Of a DNA stretch of 64,000 nt, positions 8,411 to 16,859 are shown in pieces. The notes under the pieces were generated by a model, which saw only the letters and a list, made by a program, of their open reading frames with translations, was not told the DNA's origin and did no database searches. Source of the stretch: Sellimonas sp963559135 (lineage in GTDB: Bacteria > Bacillota > Clostridia > Lachnospirales > Lachnospiraceae). The stretch's first letter is position 1. Every line of letters begins with the position of its first letter. The translations under genes were made by a program, and so were the position numbers. Location of the stretch: the NCBI GenBank assembly GCA_963559135.1, contig CAUWJP010000014.1, positions 1 through 64,000 on the forward strand, read 5' to 3'.

Positions 8411-8546
8411 AAGCAATGGAGAGGGAGTAGCTTAAACCTTCTTCGGAAGGTCGATTTGTAATCGTCAGCCGGTATCGAGAGGTACCCGTAGCAAATGAGA
8501 TAGCAAGACTTTTATTGTGGCAGATGTCATGATAGGAGTCTTTTTT
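8411..8546 (+). promoter_or_regulatory. yybP-ykoY family Mn2+ riboswitch
   Basis: Shows the family's conserved pieces in order: GGGAGTAGC (8423-8431), a small hairpin (ACCTTCTTCGGAAGGT), CGTCA (8463-8467) in the second conserved loop, and GCAAGACTTTTATTG (8503-8517), the usual GC(A/G)AGACCTTT 3' strand. CAATGGAG at the 5' end can pair with the TTTTATTG end to close stem P1. The 3' P1 strand is also the 5' arm of a terminator, so Mn2+ binding should stabilise P1, block the terminator and switch on the gene at 8582. The family assignment comes from motif recall; an Rfam RF00080 covariance search would confirm it. Confidence 0.85.
8505..8546 (+). terminator. Riboswitch-controlled intrinsic terminator
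   Basis: A 17-base-pair hairpin, arms 8505-8521 and 8526-8542 with loop AGAT, pairs throughout (with several G-U pairs), and its 3' end runs into six T residues (8541-8546). The 5' arm overlaps the 3' strand of aptamer stem P1, giving mutually exclusive structures. Confidence 0.85.
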
Positions 8547-8581
8547 ATTTGGTATGAAATTCAGAAGGAGAGGAAAATGAG

Positions 8582-9001
8582 ATGGAAGCAGTAATGATGA
8601 GAGAGGATCTGAAGTGTGCAGAAGAAGCAGGAGTACAGGCGCTTGAAAGCCTGTATACAGTCAGAGAAAAGTTAAACAGTGCAAAAAAATGGGGAATTCT
8701 GGACATTTTGGGGGGAAGCATGATCAGCACCTATATGAAACATTCCCGAATCAATGAGGTAGAAGGAATGATCGAGCAGGCGAGAATCAGGCTGACAGAT
8801 TTTCAGAAAGCATTGCGGAAAGTAGAAGTATCACCGAAACTTCAGACCGAAATCAGCGGATTTCTTACCTTTGCGGATTTCGCATTTGACAATCCGATTA
8901 CAGATTATCTGGTGCAGACAAAGCTTCAGAGCCTGGGTGAAGAAGTGGAAGACACGATTCAGCTGACAGAAGAGCTTCTTGCACATATCAGAACACAGTA
9001 G
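8582..9001 (+). CDS. Uncharacterised helical protein under Mn2+ riboswitch control
   Basis: A 139-residue soluble, probably mostly alpha-helical protein that I do not recognise. It has no signal peptide, membrane segment or metal-binding cysteine cluster. Long amphipathic helices (residues 5-35 and 55-85) flank a glycine-bearing hinge, ILDILGGSMISTYM, and the C-terminal third again looks coiled (EEVEDTIQLTEELL). The ATG at 8582 follows AGAAGGAGAGG. It is the only gene between the riboswitch and the next promoter, so the switch must regulate it. Usual targets of this riboswitch are Mn2+ exporters and P-type ATPases. This protein is neither, so a cytosolic role in metal homeostasis or metal stress is inferred only from its control. 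Confidence 0.8.
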   Translation: MEAVMMREDLKCAEEAGVQALESLYTVREKLNSAKKWGILDILGGSMISTYMKHSRINEVEGMIEQARIRLTDFQKALRKVEVSPKLQTEISGFLTFADFAFDNPITDYLVQTKLQSLGEEVEDTIQLTEELLAHIRTQ

Positions 9002-9047
9002 GAGGGACGAACAGCGAGGAAAAGTTTATAGAATTTTTAGAAAATGA

Positions 9048-9077
9048 TTGACACAGCCTTAAATCATAGTATATACT
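9048..9077 (+). promoter_or_regulatory. Sigma-A promoter of the PTS operon
   Basis: TTGACA at 9048-9053, an 18-base spacer and TATACT at 9072-9077. The transcript would start near 9085, immediately before the antiterminator target. Confidence 0.82.
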
Positions 9078-9097
9078 GACAGTAGAAAACAGCATAT

Positions 9098-9132
9098 GAT
9101 AGCGTGTTACTGAATTTCAGGCATGAACTATC
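9098..9132 (+). promoter_or_regulatory. RAT antiterminator site (BglG/GlcT-type target)
   Basis: GATAG at 9098-9102 pairs with CTATC at 9128-9132, enclosing GTGTTACTG...CAGGCATGAA, which resembles the ribonucleic antiterminator consensus bound by the N-terminal domain of BglG/LicT/GlcT proteins. Its 3' half is the 5' arm of the terminator that follows, so binding of the antiterminator would prevent termination. Confidence 0.8.
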
Positions 9133-9188
9133 CTTACACATTCCGCACAGTAGCCGGAGTGTATGATGGGAGAAGTTCATGCTTTTTT
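9121..9188 (+). terminator. Leader terminator controlled by the RAT site
   Basis: GCATGAACT (9121-9129) pairs with AGTTCATGC (9174-9182), followed by a TTTTTT run. An inner stem pairs ACACATTCC with GGAGTGTAT. It overlaps the RAT site by about 12 bases. Confidence 0.85.
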
Positions 9189-9233
9189 GTTTTCAGAAAA
9201 TACTGCTGTCAGATTAAAGAGAGGAGAGAAACT

Positions 9234-11399
9234 ATGAAAGACAAAATTTTTGGTGTTCTTCAGAGGATTGGACGAAGCTTCATGCTTCCGATCGCCATTC
9301 TTCCGGTTGCCGGCCTGCTGCTTGGAATCGGAAGCTCGCTGACGAATGCGACGACGATTGAGACATATCATCTGGCAGGAATCCTTGGAGAAGGAACAGT
9401 GCTGAACGCATTATTCACGATTATGACAAAAGCGGGAAATGCGATTTTTGACAACCTGCCGATTATCTTTGCCGTAGGTGTGGCAATCGGTATGGCAAAG
9501 AAAGAAAAGGAAGTAGCGGCACTTTCTGCGATGATAGCGTTTCTTGTCATGAACGTTACCATCAACGCAATGCTTCAGATTGACGGGACCATCCTGGCGG
9601 ACGGCACGGTTGCTTCTGATGTACTCAGCGGTACGGTGGCAAGTGTCCTTGGTATTCAGACATTGCAGATGGGTGTGTTTGGAGGTATCATTGTAGGACT
9701 TGGTGTGGCGGCGCTTCACAACAGATTCCATAAGATCGTGCTTCCGAATGCGCTGTCATTCTTCGGCGGTTCCAGATTTGTGCCGATTATTTCCACCATC
9801 GTTTATGTGGGCGTCGGTATTCTTCTGTTCTTCGTATGGCCATTCGTACAGAATGGAATTTACGCGCTTGGAGGACTTGTAACAGGAACCGGTTATGTCG
9901 GTACTTTGATTTTTGGTATTATCAAGCGTGCGCTGATTCCGTTTGGACTGCACCATGTATTTTACCTTCCGTTCTGGCAGACCGCAGTGGGCGGAACGAT
10001 GGAAGTGGCAGGACAGCTTGTACAGGGCGGACAGAATATTTTCTTCGCACAGCTTGCTGATCCGAGCACCGTGCACTTCAGTGCAGACGCGACGAGATAT
10101 TTCTCCGGAGAATTCATTTTCATGATCTTCGGACTTCCGGGAGCAGCCCTTGCAATGTACCATTGTGCAAAGAAAGAGAAGAAAAAACAGGCCGGCGGTC
10201 TTTTGCTTTCCGCAGCACTGACCTGTATGCTGACAGGTATCACAGAGCCTCTGGAATTTTCCTTCCTGTTTGTGGCTCCACTGCTTTTTGTAGTTCAGGT
10301 GATTCTGGCAGGTGCGGCATATATGATTGCGCACATCCTGAATATTGCTGTGGGACTGACGTTCTCCGGAGGATTTATCGACCTGTTCATTTTCGGTATT
10401 TTACAGGGCAACGACAAGACAAACTGGATGCGGATCATCCCGGTAGGTATTATTTACTTTATCCTTTACTATGTGATTTTCCGATTCCTGATCCAGAAAT
10501 TCAATTTGAAGACACCGGGGCGTGAGGATGACGATGCTGAGACCAAACTGTATACGAAAGCGGATTACAAGGCAAAACAGGGTGCAAAGGATCAGAATGG
10601 TTCTGTGTCAGGAGGAGATGAGAGAAGTATTCTTATCACTCAGGGACTTGGAGGAAAGAAAAATATTTCCGATGTGGACTGCTGTGCAACAAGATTGCGC
10701 TGCACGGTTGTGAAACCGGAACTGGTAAATGATCAGATTCTGAAACAGACCGGTCCGTCCGGAATTGTGAAGAAGGGACAGGGAATCCAGATTATCTACG
10801 GACCGTCTGTCACCGTTGTAAAATCCAATCTGGAAGACTATCTTGTGAATGCACCGGATGAAGAGTATATTGCACAGGAGACTGCTCCAGAACCGAAAGA
10901 AGAAAAGAAGGAAGAAACAAAAAATACAGCAGAGAAGACAGTGAAAAAGGTACTTTGCTCACCGTTTACAGGGGAAGCACATCCGATTACGGAAACACCG
11001 GACGAAGCGTTTGCCGGAAAGATGATGGGAGACGGCTATATGGTCATGCCGGAAGAAGGAGTTGTCTATGCACCGGAAGACAGTACAGTCAGCTTCGTAT
11101 TCCCGACCAATCATGCGATCGGCCTGACAACAGAGGACGGCGTAGAATATCTGCTTCATATCGGTGTAGATACGGTAAAACTGGAAGGAAAAGGCTTCGA
11201 GATGTTTGTAAATAACGGAGATTTCGTAAAAAAGGGAGACAAACTGATGGCTTTTGATATACAATATATAAAAGAGCATGCGAAATCCGAAGCCTGCATT
11301 GCAGTATTTACCGGACTGACAGAAGAGGAAGAAATTGTAATGAAGGCATCCGGGCATGTAAATGCACAGGAGGATATTGCGGAGATCGTGAGCTGCTGA
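9234..11399 (+). CDS. ptsG: PTS glucose/maltose-type EIICBA transporter
   Basis: Imports and phosphorylates a hexose (probably glucose, or a glucoside) using phosphoenolpyruvate via HPr. Domain order is EIIC (about 1-430, many membrane helices, start FGVLQRIGRSFMLPIAILP), EIIB (about 455-540) and EIIA (about 575-721). The EIIB phosphocysteine is probably Cys484 in DCCATRLR, and the EIIA active-site histidine is about His642 in LLHIGVDTV, with His627 nearby. An acidic/basic linker rich in E and K joins B and A. The frame is open back to 9123, but that stretch is the leader, and the ATG at 9234 follows GAGAGGAGAG. The RAT/terminator upstream and the antiterminator gene downstream indicate substrate-induced expression. 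Confidence 0.93.
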   Translation: MKDKIFGVLQRIGRSFMLPIAILPVAGLLLGIGSSLTNATTIETYHLAGILGEGTVLNALFTIMTKAGNAIFDNLPIIFAVGVAIGMAKKEKEVAALSAMIAFLVMNVTINAMLQIDGTILADGTVASDVLSGTVASVLGIQTLQMGVFGGIIVGLGVAALHNRFHKIVLPNALSFFGGSRFVPIISTIVYVGVGILLFFVWPFVQNGIYALGGLVTGTGYVGTLIFGIIKRALIPFGLHHVFYLPFWQTAVGGTMEVAGQLVQGGQNIFFAQLADPSTVHFSADATRYFSGEFIFMIFGLPGAALAMYHCAKKEKKKQAGGLLLSAALTCMLTGITEPLEFSFLFVAPLLFVVQVILAGAAYMIAHILNIAVGLTFSGGFIDLFIFGILQGNDKTNWMRIIPVGIIYFILYYVIFRFLIQKFNLKTPGREDDDAETKLYTKADYKAKQGAKDQNGSVSGGDERSILITQGLGGKKNISDVDCCATRLRCTVVKPELVNDQILKQTGPSGIVKKGQGIQIIYGPSVTVVKSNLEDYLVNAPDEEYIAQETAPEPKEEKKEETKNTAEKTVKKVLCSPFTGEAHPITETPDEAFAGKMMGDGYMVMPEEGVVYAPEDSTVSFVFPTNHAIGLTTEDGVEYLLHIGVDTVKLEGKGFEMFVNNGDFVKKGDKLMAFDIQYIKEHAKSEACIAVFTGLTEEEEIVMKASGHVNAQEDIAEIVSC

Positions 11400-11420
11400 T
11401 TGTAAAGGAGCTTATGTCAG

Positions 11421-12248
11421 ATGTATCGAATTATCAAAGTATTGAATAACAATGCCATTCTTGCCCTGGACCGTGAGAAGAAGCGGGAGATCATTCTGCT
11501 CGGAAACGGGATCGGCTTCGGGAAACATCCGGGCGAAGAGATGAAAATGATCAAAAACGCCAAGATTTACACGCTGGTGACGAAGAAGAAGCAGGTCTCC
11601 GCATTGAAAGTGGTCAACGGCATCAAGCCGGTATATATTGAGGCCACCGGACGAATTCTGGAGGAAGCGGAGAAGGTATTTGAGCATGTCAGTCATGACT
11701 CTCTGCTCCCTCTGGCAGACCATATCGCGCTTGCGGCAAAGCGGGCGGAAGAGAAGAGGCAGATACCAAATCCGTTTACGCCGGACATCAAGGTACTGTT
11801 TGAAAAAGAGTACGAGGTTGCCCTGAAAGGGCGGGAAATCATCCGTGAGATGACTGGTTCCGAGATCTCTGATGATGAGGTCGGATTTATCTCTCTGCAT
11901 ATTCATTCGGCCCGTACGGATGAGAAGGTTTCCGAGACACTGGATAATACCCGGATCATTAATGAAGGAATCAGGATGATTGAAGAGCAGTTTCAGATTG
12001 ATGTGGAACCGGATTCTCTTGCGTATAACCGTATGATGAGCCATATTTACTACATGCTTGTACGGACACGCAAAGGCGAGCAGGTGAAAGCAGACTTAAA
12101 TGAATTCGTACAGCTGAAATATCCGAAAGAGTTTGAGGCGGCAGTGAAGATCTGTGCCTGGATGGAAAAAGAACTGAAGACGGAAGTGAAACGGGAAGAA
12201 ATCGGATTTCTGGCGATCCATATTTTACGGATTGTAGACCGGGAATAG
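11421..12248 (+). CDS. BglG-family transcriptional antiterminator (GlcT/LicT-like)
   Basis: RNA-binding antiterminator that probably controls the PTS gene just upstream. Residues 1-55 form the co-antiterminator RNA-binding domain (MYRIIKVLNNNAILALD). Two PTS-regulation domains follow (about 65-170 and 175-275) with conserved histidines in LADHIALA and FISLHIHSA (PRD1) and in MSHIYYML and FLAIHILRI (PRD2). Phosphorylation of these by HPr and EIIB adjusts activity. Length, 275 residues, is standard. It lies 21 bases after the EIICBA stop, giving an autoregulated operon closed by a strong terminator. Confidence 0.93.
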   Translation: MYRIIKVLNNNAILALDREKKREIILLGNGIGFGKHPGEEMKMIKNAKIYTLVTKKKQVSALKVVNGIKPVYIEATGRILEEAEKVFEHVSHDSLLPLADHIALAAKRAEEKRQIPNPFTPDIKVLFEKEYEVALKGREIIREMTGSEISDDEVGFISLHIHSARTDEKVSETLDNTRIINEGIRMIEEQFQIDVEPDSLAYNRMMSHIYYMLVRTRKGEQVKADLNEFVQLKYPKEFEAAVKICAWMEKELKTEVKREEIGFLAIHILRIVDRE

Positions 12249-12274
12249 ATAGAGCAGAAAATGTTTCAAAAAAG

Positions 12275-12333
12275 AGATCCCTGCAGGAAGCAAGGGGCGG
12301 CCGTAAGGCCCGGATTCCTGCGGGGATCTTTTG
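12275..12333 (+). terminator. Intrinsic terminator of the PTS operon
   Basis: AGATCCC-t-GCAGGAA (12275-12289) pairs with TTCCTGC-g-GGGATCT (12315-12329), with an inner GGCC/GGCC stem and a following TTTT. Confidence 0.88.
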
Positions 12334-12354
12334 CGTCTGTTCCGGTTTTACAGA

Positions 12355-13911
12355 TTAGATGATTTTGGTTGTCCACTTTGTGCAGTCCCACACTTCGGAT
12401 ACCACATCCCGGTAGAACTCCGGTTCGTGGCAGATCAGAAGGAGACTTCCACGGTATTCCAGAAGTGCTTTTTTCAGTGCTTCCTTGGCATCCACATCCA
12501 GATGGTTGGTCGGCTCGTCCAGAAGCAGGATATTCGTGTCACGGTTTACAAGTTTACATAACCGGACTTTCGCCTGCTCGCCTCCGCTTAATACCCGGAT
12601 CTGGCTTTCGATATGCTTGGTAGTCAGGCCGCATTTTGCAAGGGCAGACCGCACTTCGTACTGATTGAAGGATGGAAATTCATCCCAGATTTCATCGATG
12701 CAGGTGGCGGTGTTTTCGCCTTTGACTTCCTGCTCGAAATATCCGATCTGGAGATTTTCTCCCAGCTCACAGCTTCCGCTCAGCGATGGAATCAGCCCGA
12801 GGATGCTCTTTAAAAGCGTTGTTTTCCCGATTCCGTTTGCTCCGGTGAGCGCAATCTTCTGGCCGCGTTCCATGGAGATGGAAAGAGGCTTGGAGAGAGG
12901 CTCGTTGTATCCGATCACCAGATCCTTTGTCTCAAAGAGAATCCGGCCCGGTGTCCGCCCGTAGCGGAAGTGGAATTCCGGTTTCGGACGTTCCGCTGCA
13001 AGTTCGATTTTCTCCATCTTGTCCAGCTTTTTCTGACGGGACATGGCCATGTTTCGTGTGGAGACCCGGGCTTTATTCCGTGCCACGAAATCTTTCAGCT
13101 CGCTGATTTCCTGCTGCTGTCGGCGGTAGGCCGCCTCCAGCTGTGCTTTCTTGACAGCGTAAACTTCCTCAAAATGCGTATAGTCGCCTACATAGCGGTC
13201 GAGTTTCTGATTTTCCATGTGGTAAATGATGTTGACAACGTCATTTAAGAATGGAATATCATGGGAGATCAGGATAAAAGCACTTTCATATTCCTGAAGA
13301 TAGCGCTTCAGCCAGGCAATATGCTCTTCATCCAGATAGTTGGTCGGCTCGTCCAGAAGAAGGATGTCCGGCTTTTCCAGAAGCAGTTTTCCAAGAAGGA
13401 TTTTAGTACGCTGTCCACCGCTTAAATCGGTGACATCCCGGTCCAGGCCGATGTCCAGAAGACCGAGGGCTCTTGCCACTTCCTCCACCTTACTGTCAAT
13501 GGTATAGAAATCGTGCATGGTCAGGGTGTCCTGAATGGTTCCGAGCTCTTCCATCATGGCAGTCATTTCATCTTCCGAAGCATCTCCCAGAGAATCACAG
13601 ATCTGATTCATCTTTTCTTCCAGTTCAAAGAGCCAGGAAAAGGCGGATTTCAGTACGTCCCGGATGGTCATCCCTTTTTCCAGGACCGTGTGCTGATCCA
13701 GATAGCCGACACGGACATTTTTGGACCATTCGATTTTCCCTTCATCCGGTGTCAGATGGCCGGTAATCATATTAAAAAACGTGGACTTTCCTTCCCCGTT
13801 TGCGCCTACCAGTCCGATGTGTTCACCGCGGAGCAGGCGGAAGGAAACATCCGAAAAGATCGCACGGTCTCCAAAACCGTGTGACAGATGTTCTACATTT
13901 AAAATACTCAT
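12355..13911 (-). CDS. ABC-F family ATP-binding protein
   Basis: A cytoplasmic protein with two ABC ATPase domains and no membrane domain. Walker A motifs are GANGEGKST (domain 1) and GANGIGKTT (domain 2). Signature LSGGQ and LSGGE and Walker B LLLDEPTNYLD and LLLDEPTNHLD are present. The linker between the domains (around residues 240-310, rich in Q, E, K and R) fits the P-site tRNA interaction motif of ABC-F translation factors. It is about 518 residues and most resembles the YbiT-like group, so ribosome rescue/translation tuning is likelier than antibiotic resistance. The ATG at 13911 is preceded by AAGGAG; a GTG just before it is less well placed. Confidence 0.92.
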   Translation of the reverse strand: MSILNVEHLSHGFGDRAIFSDVSFRLLRGEHIGLVGANGEGKSTFFNMITGHLTPDEGKIEWSKNVRVGYLDQHTVLEKGMTIRDVLKSAFSWLFELEEKMNQICDSLGDASEDEMTAMMEELGTIQDTLTMHDFYTIDSKVEEVARALGLLDIGLDRDVTDLSGGQRTKILLGKLLLEKPDILLLDEPTNYLDEEHIAWLKRYLQEYESAFILISHDIPFLNDVVNIIYHMENQKLDRYVGDYTHFEEVYAVKKAQLEAAYRRQQQEISELKDFVARNKARVSTRNMAMSRQKKLDKMEKIELAAERPKPEFHFRYGRTPGRILFETKDLVIGYNEPLSKPLSISMERGQKIALTGANGIGKTTLLKSILGLIPSLSGSCELGENLQIGYFEQEVKGENTATCIDEIWDEFPSFNQYEVRSALAKCGLTTKHIESQIRVLSGGEQAKVRLCKLVNRDTNILLLDEPTNHLDVDAKEALKKALLEYRGSLLLICHEPEFYRDVVSEVWDCTKWTTKII

Positions 13912-13943
13912 CACTCAAACTCCTTATGATACAGTCTTTCCCT

Positions 13944-13972
13944 ATTGTACAGGAAAACCGAAGGATTGTCAC
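13944..13972 (-). promoter_or_regulatory. Promoter of the ABC-F gene
   Basis: Read on the minus strand: GTGACA (13972-13967), 17 bases, TACAAT (13949-13944). It lies about 33 bases upstream of the start codon. Confidence 0.65.
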
Positions 13973-14006
13973 CCGGAAAAACAGAATTCTCTTTCATGCG
14001 TTAGCT

Positions 14007-14035
14007 TTGTCTTATAGCGGGAAATTTGATACAAT
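14007..14035 (+). promoter_or_regulatory. Promoter of the Gfo/Idh/MocA gene
   Basis: TTGTCT at 14007-14012, a 17-base spacer and TACAAT at 14030-14035, about 25 bases before the start codon. Divergent from the ABC-F promoter. Confidence 0.65.
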
Positions 14036-14060
14036 AAGGTCAGAATGAAGGAGGACAAAG

Positions 14061-15032
14061 ATGAAGGTAGGAATTATCGGGGCGGGCGGAATTGCCGTCA
14101 CAATGGCGAAAACATTAAACGGGATGGGGGATGCAACGGCTTATGCGGTGGCATCCCGTGATCTTTTAAAAGCACAGGCATTTGCTGAAAAGAATAAGGT
14201 AGAAAAGGCGTATGGTTCTTATGAGGAACTGTTTGCGGATCCGGAGGTGGAACTTGTCTATGTGGCGACTCCGCATTCGCATCATTATCAGTATATGAAG
14301 ATGGCGCTGGAAGCGGGAAAACCGGTGCTCTGTGAGAAAGCATTTACGGCAAACGCTGCACAGGCAGAGGAGATTTCCCGGATTTCCGAGGAAAAGGGGA
14401 TCTTTGCGGGAGAAGCGATGTGGACACGTTTCCTTCCATCCAGAGGCATGATTGATGAGGTGATCCGTTCCGGAGAGATTGGGAAAGTCCATATGATTAC
14501 GGCAAATCTCGGCTATGATATCAGAAATGTAGAACGGCTTCGTAATCCAGAGCTTGCAGGAGGGGCGCTTCTGGATGTAGGTATTTATCCTCTGACTTTT
14601 ATTCGAATGATTACCGATGCCAAAATTAAGTTCATGGATACGTCCTGTGTCAAGCTGGAGACCGGAGTTGACGCTCAGAATGCAGCGACATTTATTTTTG
14701 AAGACGGATGTATGGCATCGATGCACAGCAGCATGTTAGGTGGAACAGAGCAGGCAGGAATCGTTTATGGTGACAAGGGCTATCTGATCGCATGGAATAT
14801 CAATAATGTGGATAAGATTCAGGTTTTTGACAACAGCAGAAAACTTATTCGGGAGATGGAAGCACCGGATCAGATTACCGGATTTGAGTACGAAGTACGG
14901 GCAGCTATGGAAGCTGTATGTGCGGGAAAAACGGAATGCCCGCAGATGCCCCACAGTGAGTCAATCTACATGATGCGTTTGATGGACAGCATGAGAAACG
15001 CTTGGGGCATCCGCTTTCCGTTTGAAGAGTAA
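14061..15032 (+). CDS. Gfo/Idh/MocA family NAD(P)-dependent oxidoreductase
   Basis: A 323-residue dehydrogenase with an N-terminal Rossmann fold (GIIGAGGIAVTMAKTL at residues 4-19) and the family's EKAFT variant of the EKP motif near residue 93, preceded by YVATPHSHHYQY. The C-terminal half is the beta-sheet substrate domain with GGALLDVGIYP. Substrates of this family are sugars, inositols or diols. The sequence looks closest to the dihydrodiol-dehydrogenase-like branch, but the substrate cannot be told. It has its own promoter and is a single-gene unit, convergent with the next gene. Confidence 0.9.
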   Translation: MKVGIIGAGGIAVTMAKTLNGMGDATAYAVASRDLLKAQAFAEKNKVEKAYGSYEELFADPEVELVYVATPHSHHYQYMKMALEAGKPVLCEKAFTANAAQAEEISRISEEKGIFAGEAMWTRFLPSRGMIDEVIRSGEIGKVHMITANLGYDIRNVERLRNPELAGGALLDVGIYPLTFIRMITDAKIKFMDTSCVKLETGVDAQNAATFIFEDGCMASMHSSMLGGTEQAGIVYGDKGYLIAWNINNVDKIQVFDNSRKLIREMEAPDQITGFEYEVRAAMEAVCAGKTECPQMPHSESIYMMRLMDSMRNAWGIRFPFEE

Positions 15033-15082
15033 AGAAAAAGAGAAGACACACGGATCAGGAGAACAGACCTGATGTAAGGCTG

Positions 15083-15799
15083 TCAGTTTCGGCAGGCTTC
15101 AATAAAGGCAGAAAAAATCCGGCTCATTTTCCGGGAGGTCAGATACATACATTCCGGATGCCATTGGGTACCAAGCAGGAAGTGATGCTTGATTCCTTCC
15201 AGACCTTCAATCAGTCCGTCAGGTGAAAGGGCACAGATTCGGAGAACTTCTCCCGGATCCTTGACTGCCTGATGGTGGAAGCTGTTGACTTTGGCCTGTT
15301 TCCCGATCAGATCGGACAGCACTGTATCTTCCAGTGTGCTTACAAGATGGGCAGGGTCATGCCGTGAAGCGGCAGCTGGGCTGTGGTTAAAGAAATCCGG
15401 CTGCTCAGCGAGATCCTGATAAATGGTGCCGCCGCAGGCAAGATTCAGAAGCTGCATCCCTTTGCAGATCCCCAGGACCGGTTTTTCGGAGTGCTTTAGT
15501 AGAAAGGTTAGAAAGTCAAGCTGGAACCGGTCAAAGTTGTAATCGATTGTTCCAAGTTCCGGGGACGGGACCTGACCGAACAGCAGGGGATGGATATCAG
15601 CACCGCCGCAGAAGAGAAAACCGTCGTATTTTTTCAGACACGTCCGGAAATAGGAGCTTTCCATGTCTTCGAAAAAAGGAATCAGAAAAGGAAGGCCGCC
15701 GTGATCTGCGATTGCCTGTATGTACGGAAGACTGGTAAAAATGCGTCCATGTTCTCTGGCGCACACAACGATACCGATGGAAGGGGAATTCTGTTTCAT
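15083..15799 (-). CDS. Class I glutamine amidotransferase-like (peptidase C26) hydrolase
   Basis: A 238-residue hydrolase of the gamma-glutamyl-gamma-aminobutyrate hydrolase (PuuD-like) family. The nucleophile Cys is in LGICKGMQLLN and the catalytic His-Glu pair is in GTQWHPE near the C-terminus. HQAVKDPGE matches the family's loop before it. It would cleave gamma-glutamyl bonds. It is divergent from the M19 dipeptidase gene with only 66 bases between start codons, and both act on small peptides or amides, so shared control is plausible. Confidence 0.88.
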   Translation of the reverse strand: MKQNSPSIGIVVCAREHGRIFTSLPYIQAIADHGGLPFLIPFFEDMESSYFRTCLKKYDGFLFCGGADIHPLLFGQVPSPELGTIDYNFDRFQLDFLTFLLKHSEKPVLGICKGMQLLNLACGGTIYQDLAEQPDFFNHSPAAASRHDPAHLVSTLEDTVLSDLIGKQAKVNSFHHQAVKDPGEVLRICALSPDGLIEGLEGIKHHFLLGTQWHPECMYLTSRKMSRIFSAFIEACRN

Positions 15800-15805
15800 A
15801 TCTGA

Positions 15806-15834
15806 TTTCCTTTCTGCTTATATTAGATTATAAT
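15806..15834 (+). promoter_or_regulatory. Promoter of the dipeptidase gene
   Basis: TTTCCT at 15806-15811, 17 bases, TATAAT at 15829-15834, followed by AAGGAG at 15850 and the ATG at 15866. The -10 is strong and the -35 weak. Confidence 0.6.
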
Positions 15835-15865
15835 GGTATCAGTTTATGAAAAGGAGTCGTTTCTT

Positions 15866-16834
15866 ATGAATCTGATTGACATGCACTGTGATACGGTATA
15901 TGAATTATTGTCCCAAAATATGCTGGATCAGGATTTAAAAAAGAACCATCTGAAAGTAGATATAGAGAAAATGAAGCGGGGAGGATCCACGGCTCAGTTT
16001 TTTGCCTGTTTTGTTCCGATGGATGAATTTCTTGGAAGATCGAAGCATGAGCAGGCATATGAATATGTCAGAAGGATGGCCACATATCTGAAAAAGCAGA
16101 TCTGGATCTATCCGGATGAGATTGCTTTTGCAGGAAATGGAAACGATCTTGAAAAGAACCAGAGAGCAGGAAGAATTTCTGCGTTTTTGACACTGGAAGA
16201 GGGCGGAGTAATCCATGGAGAGCTGGATCGTGTGCAGGGCCTTTATGAGATGGGAATCCGTCTGATCACCCTAACATGGAATTATGAAAACTGCATCGGT
16301 TATCCGAATAGCCTGGATACACAGTTGATGGAAAAGGGATTGAAGCCGTTTGGCTTTTCTGTGGTTGAGGAAATGAACCGGAGCGGAATGATTATCGATG
16401 TCTCCCATCTGTCAGAGGGCGGATTCTGGGATGTGGTTTCTCACAGTAAAACTCCTCCGGTAGCGTCTCATTCCAACGCAAGGGCGCTTCGGAATCATCC
16501 GCGAAATCTTTCGGATGAACAGATCCGGGCACTTTCCGAGAAAGGAGGAATTGCCGGATTGAATTTCTATCAGGAGTTTCTGGGGGCAAGTGGTTCCTGT
16601 CTGATTGAAGAGATGGTAAGTCATGTCCGGCATATGTACCAGAAAGGTGGAGAAGATTTTGTAGCTATTGGAACAGATTTTGACGGCTTTGGCGGATCGA
16701 AGGAGATGGAGATCGAAGACATCGGTGCAATGCCTCTTCTTTACGATGCGCTCGGAAAAGCAGGATTTACCCAGCGGCAGCGGGAAAAGATCTGGTATGG
16801 TAACGCAAAACGTGTGATCGATGCGGTGCTTTAG
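15866..16834 (+). CDS. Membrane-dipeptidase-family (M19) zinc dipeptidase
   Basis: A 322-residue metallopeptidase related to renal dipeptidase. The first zinc motif HxD is in LIDMHCDTVYE at residues 3-13; later ligands are expected in LEEGGV, IDVSHLSE, VASHSN and GTDFDG, all visible in order. It hydrolyses dipeptides, including those with D-residues at the C-terminal side in relatives. No signal peptide is present, so it is cytoplasmic despite the family name. The ATG at 15866 has AAGGAG ten bases upstream; the open frame upstream to 15833 contains the promoter and is not coding. Confidence 0.92.
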   Translation: MNLIDMHCDTVYELLSQNMLDQDLKKNHLKVDIEKMKRGGSTAQFFACFVPMDEFLGRSKHEQAYEYVRRMATYLKKQIWIYPDEIAFAGNGNDLEKNQRAGRISAFLTLEEGGVIHGELDRVQGLYEMGIRLITLTWNYENCIGYPNSLDTQLMEKGLKPFGFSVVEEMNRSGMIIDVSHLSEGGFWDVVSHSKTPPVASHSNARALRNHPRNLSDEQIRALSEKGGIAGLNFYQEFLGASGSCLIEEMVSHVRHMYQKGGEDFVAIGTDFDGFGGSKEMEIEDIGAMPLLYDALGKAGFTQRQREKIWYGNAKRVIDAVL

Positions 16835-16859
16835 TTGAAAGTTTTAAAGGGAGAACTAT

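Noticed and set aside
7514..8416. Minus-strand open frame opposite the ferredoxin-nitroreductase
   Set aside because: Antisense shadow of a gene with clear iron-sulfur and FMN motifs.
9123..9233. N-terminal extension of the PTS gene
   Set aside because: The extra 37 codons are the RAT/terminator leader; the ATG at 9234 has the ribosome site and fits family N-termini.
15053..15073. ATCAGG/CCTGAT hairpin between convergent genes as terminator
   Set aside because: Short stem and no T tract on either strand.
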